Assembly: GCA_012295275.1 (NCBI GenBank)
Contig: CM022679.1
Location: 21,206,110-21,270,109 of the forward strand
Direction: 5' to 3'
DNA: 64,000 nt
DNA from: Chrysomallon squamiferum
Lineage: Eukaryota; Mollusca; Gastropoda; Neomphalida; Peltospiridae
Shown here: positions 63,623-64,000 of the stretch, one piece after another
Position numbering within the stretch: the first letter of the stretch is position 1
Layout: every line of letters begins with the position of its first letter
The notes under the pieces: generated by a model
Seen by the model: the letters and a program-made list of their open reading frames with translations, nothing else
What the model was told of the DNA's origin: nothing
The model's database searches: none
Program-made: the position numbers and the translations under genes

Positions 63623-64000
63623 TTTAATTACAGAAGCTGTCCCGAAGCTTAAAAATGTCAGTTTTAGACGAAGTATACAAACAATCACTTTGGTAACAAG
63701 CTGTCGCCAGAACCGGCTTATTCTGTGTATGTGAGATTTAAGAGTAGCATATGGCAGTGACAGAATGTTGAAAAGAAAGAACATAAAACTTTCTCTTCGG
63801 CTTATCTCCGGCACTGAGCTTTTCAATAGTTCTGTTGTTGTACGAACAAGTGTTGAGCACACACACAGTTCCCTCGAGGTATGGCGGGTCGCAGGTTCAA
63901 TCACTGTGAGTGGAACAGTTAGTGTTCCAGGAATTGTTTGAGAGACGTTCTTTAGGCAGAGTGATTCAATACTTTCTTGTTGTTGTTGTTATTATTATTA

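Larger units (their letters stand above)
52641..64000. other. Downstream DNA, no recognisable gene
   Basis: Microsatellites, long T runs (54411-54445, 54549-54564) and unique stretches richer in CpG than the gene body. Noteworthy parts: 53340-53690 (Pro/Gly-coding relic), 54600-55260 (paired AAGATGGCCG words), 57360-57680 and 60420-60860 (GC-richer unique DNA), and 62175-63622 (satellite). Open frames here are low complexity or unrecognised. Confidence 0.75.

Noticed and set aside
63458-63904. 148-codon minus-strand open frame
   Set aside because: Its C-terminal third is a translation of the 44-bp satellite and the rest has no recognisable features; the length comes from the repeat lacking stops in that frame.

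Overview
The window is animal nuclear DNA, very AT-rich and crowded with microsatellites (CA/TG, GA/CT, AAT, TTTA, TAG and ACAT runs). It holds the 3' four-fifths or so of one large gene on the + strand. I can place 29 coding exons (9892-49249, all with GT-AG introns and consistent phases). They join into a 1,322-residue partial protein that aligns end to end with the RAPGEF2/RAPGEF6 family (PDZ-GEF; fly Gef26/dizzy, worm pxf-1), the exchange factors that load GTP onto Rap GTPases. The catalytic segments look more like the fly protein than the vertebrate paralogues as I remember them. Together with the repeat-rich introns this suggests a lophotrochozoan, most likely a mollusc and perhaps a coleoid cephalopod. 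The species assignment is inference.

Layout. 1-9891: intron, or region upstream of the first visible exon; the exons for the start codon and the first cyclic-nucleotide-binding-like (CNB) domain are not seen. 9892-18706: end of the first CNB domain and an acidic, Ser-rich linker. 21470-22587: second CNB-like domain. 23043-24948: RasGEF N-terminal (REM) module. 25508-25525: a probable 18-nt in-frame microexon. 27730-28230: PDZ domain. 28784-29809: basic, Ser-rich linker. 29572-30981 (into 36141): Ras-association domain. 36141-39147: CDC25-type catalytic domain. 40546-49249: tail ending in the PDZ-ligand-like sequence EQVSAV. 49250 to about 52640: long 3' UTR. 52640-64000: downstream DNA with no recognisable gene, clearly richer in CpG, with a 44-bp satellite array of about 34 units at 62175-63622.

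How the parts work together: in this family the REM and CDC25 modules form the Rap GEF. The RA domain binds active Ras/Rap at membranes. The PDZ domain and C-terminal PDZ ligand attach the enzyme to junction scaffolds. The CNB domains have lost ordinary cAMP-binding residues.

The most unusual observation is that two introns end in tandem arrays whose repeat unit includes the 3' splice site and the first bases of the following exon (14988-15698 and 38157-38428). The real exon is therefore the last of a series of look-alike acceptors. Other points are the microexon, a possible alternative terminal exon at 14011-14115, a possible frame-breaking exon at 33121-33218, tandem donors that decide whether the C-terminal PDZ ligand is made, and a CpG shift at the gene's 3' end. 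I found no mobile-element gene, CRISPR array, tRNA or rRNA, and nothing that looks like a new multi-gene system.
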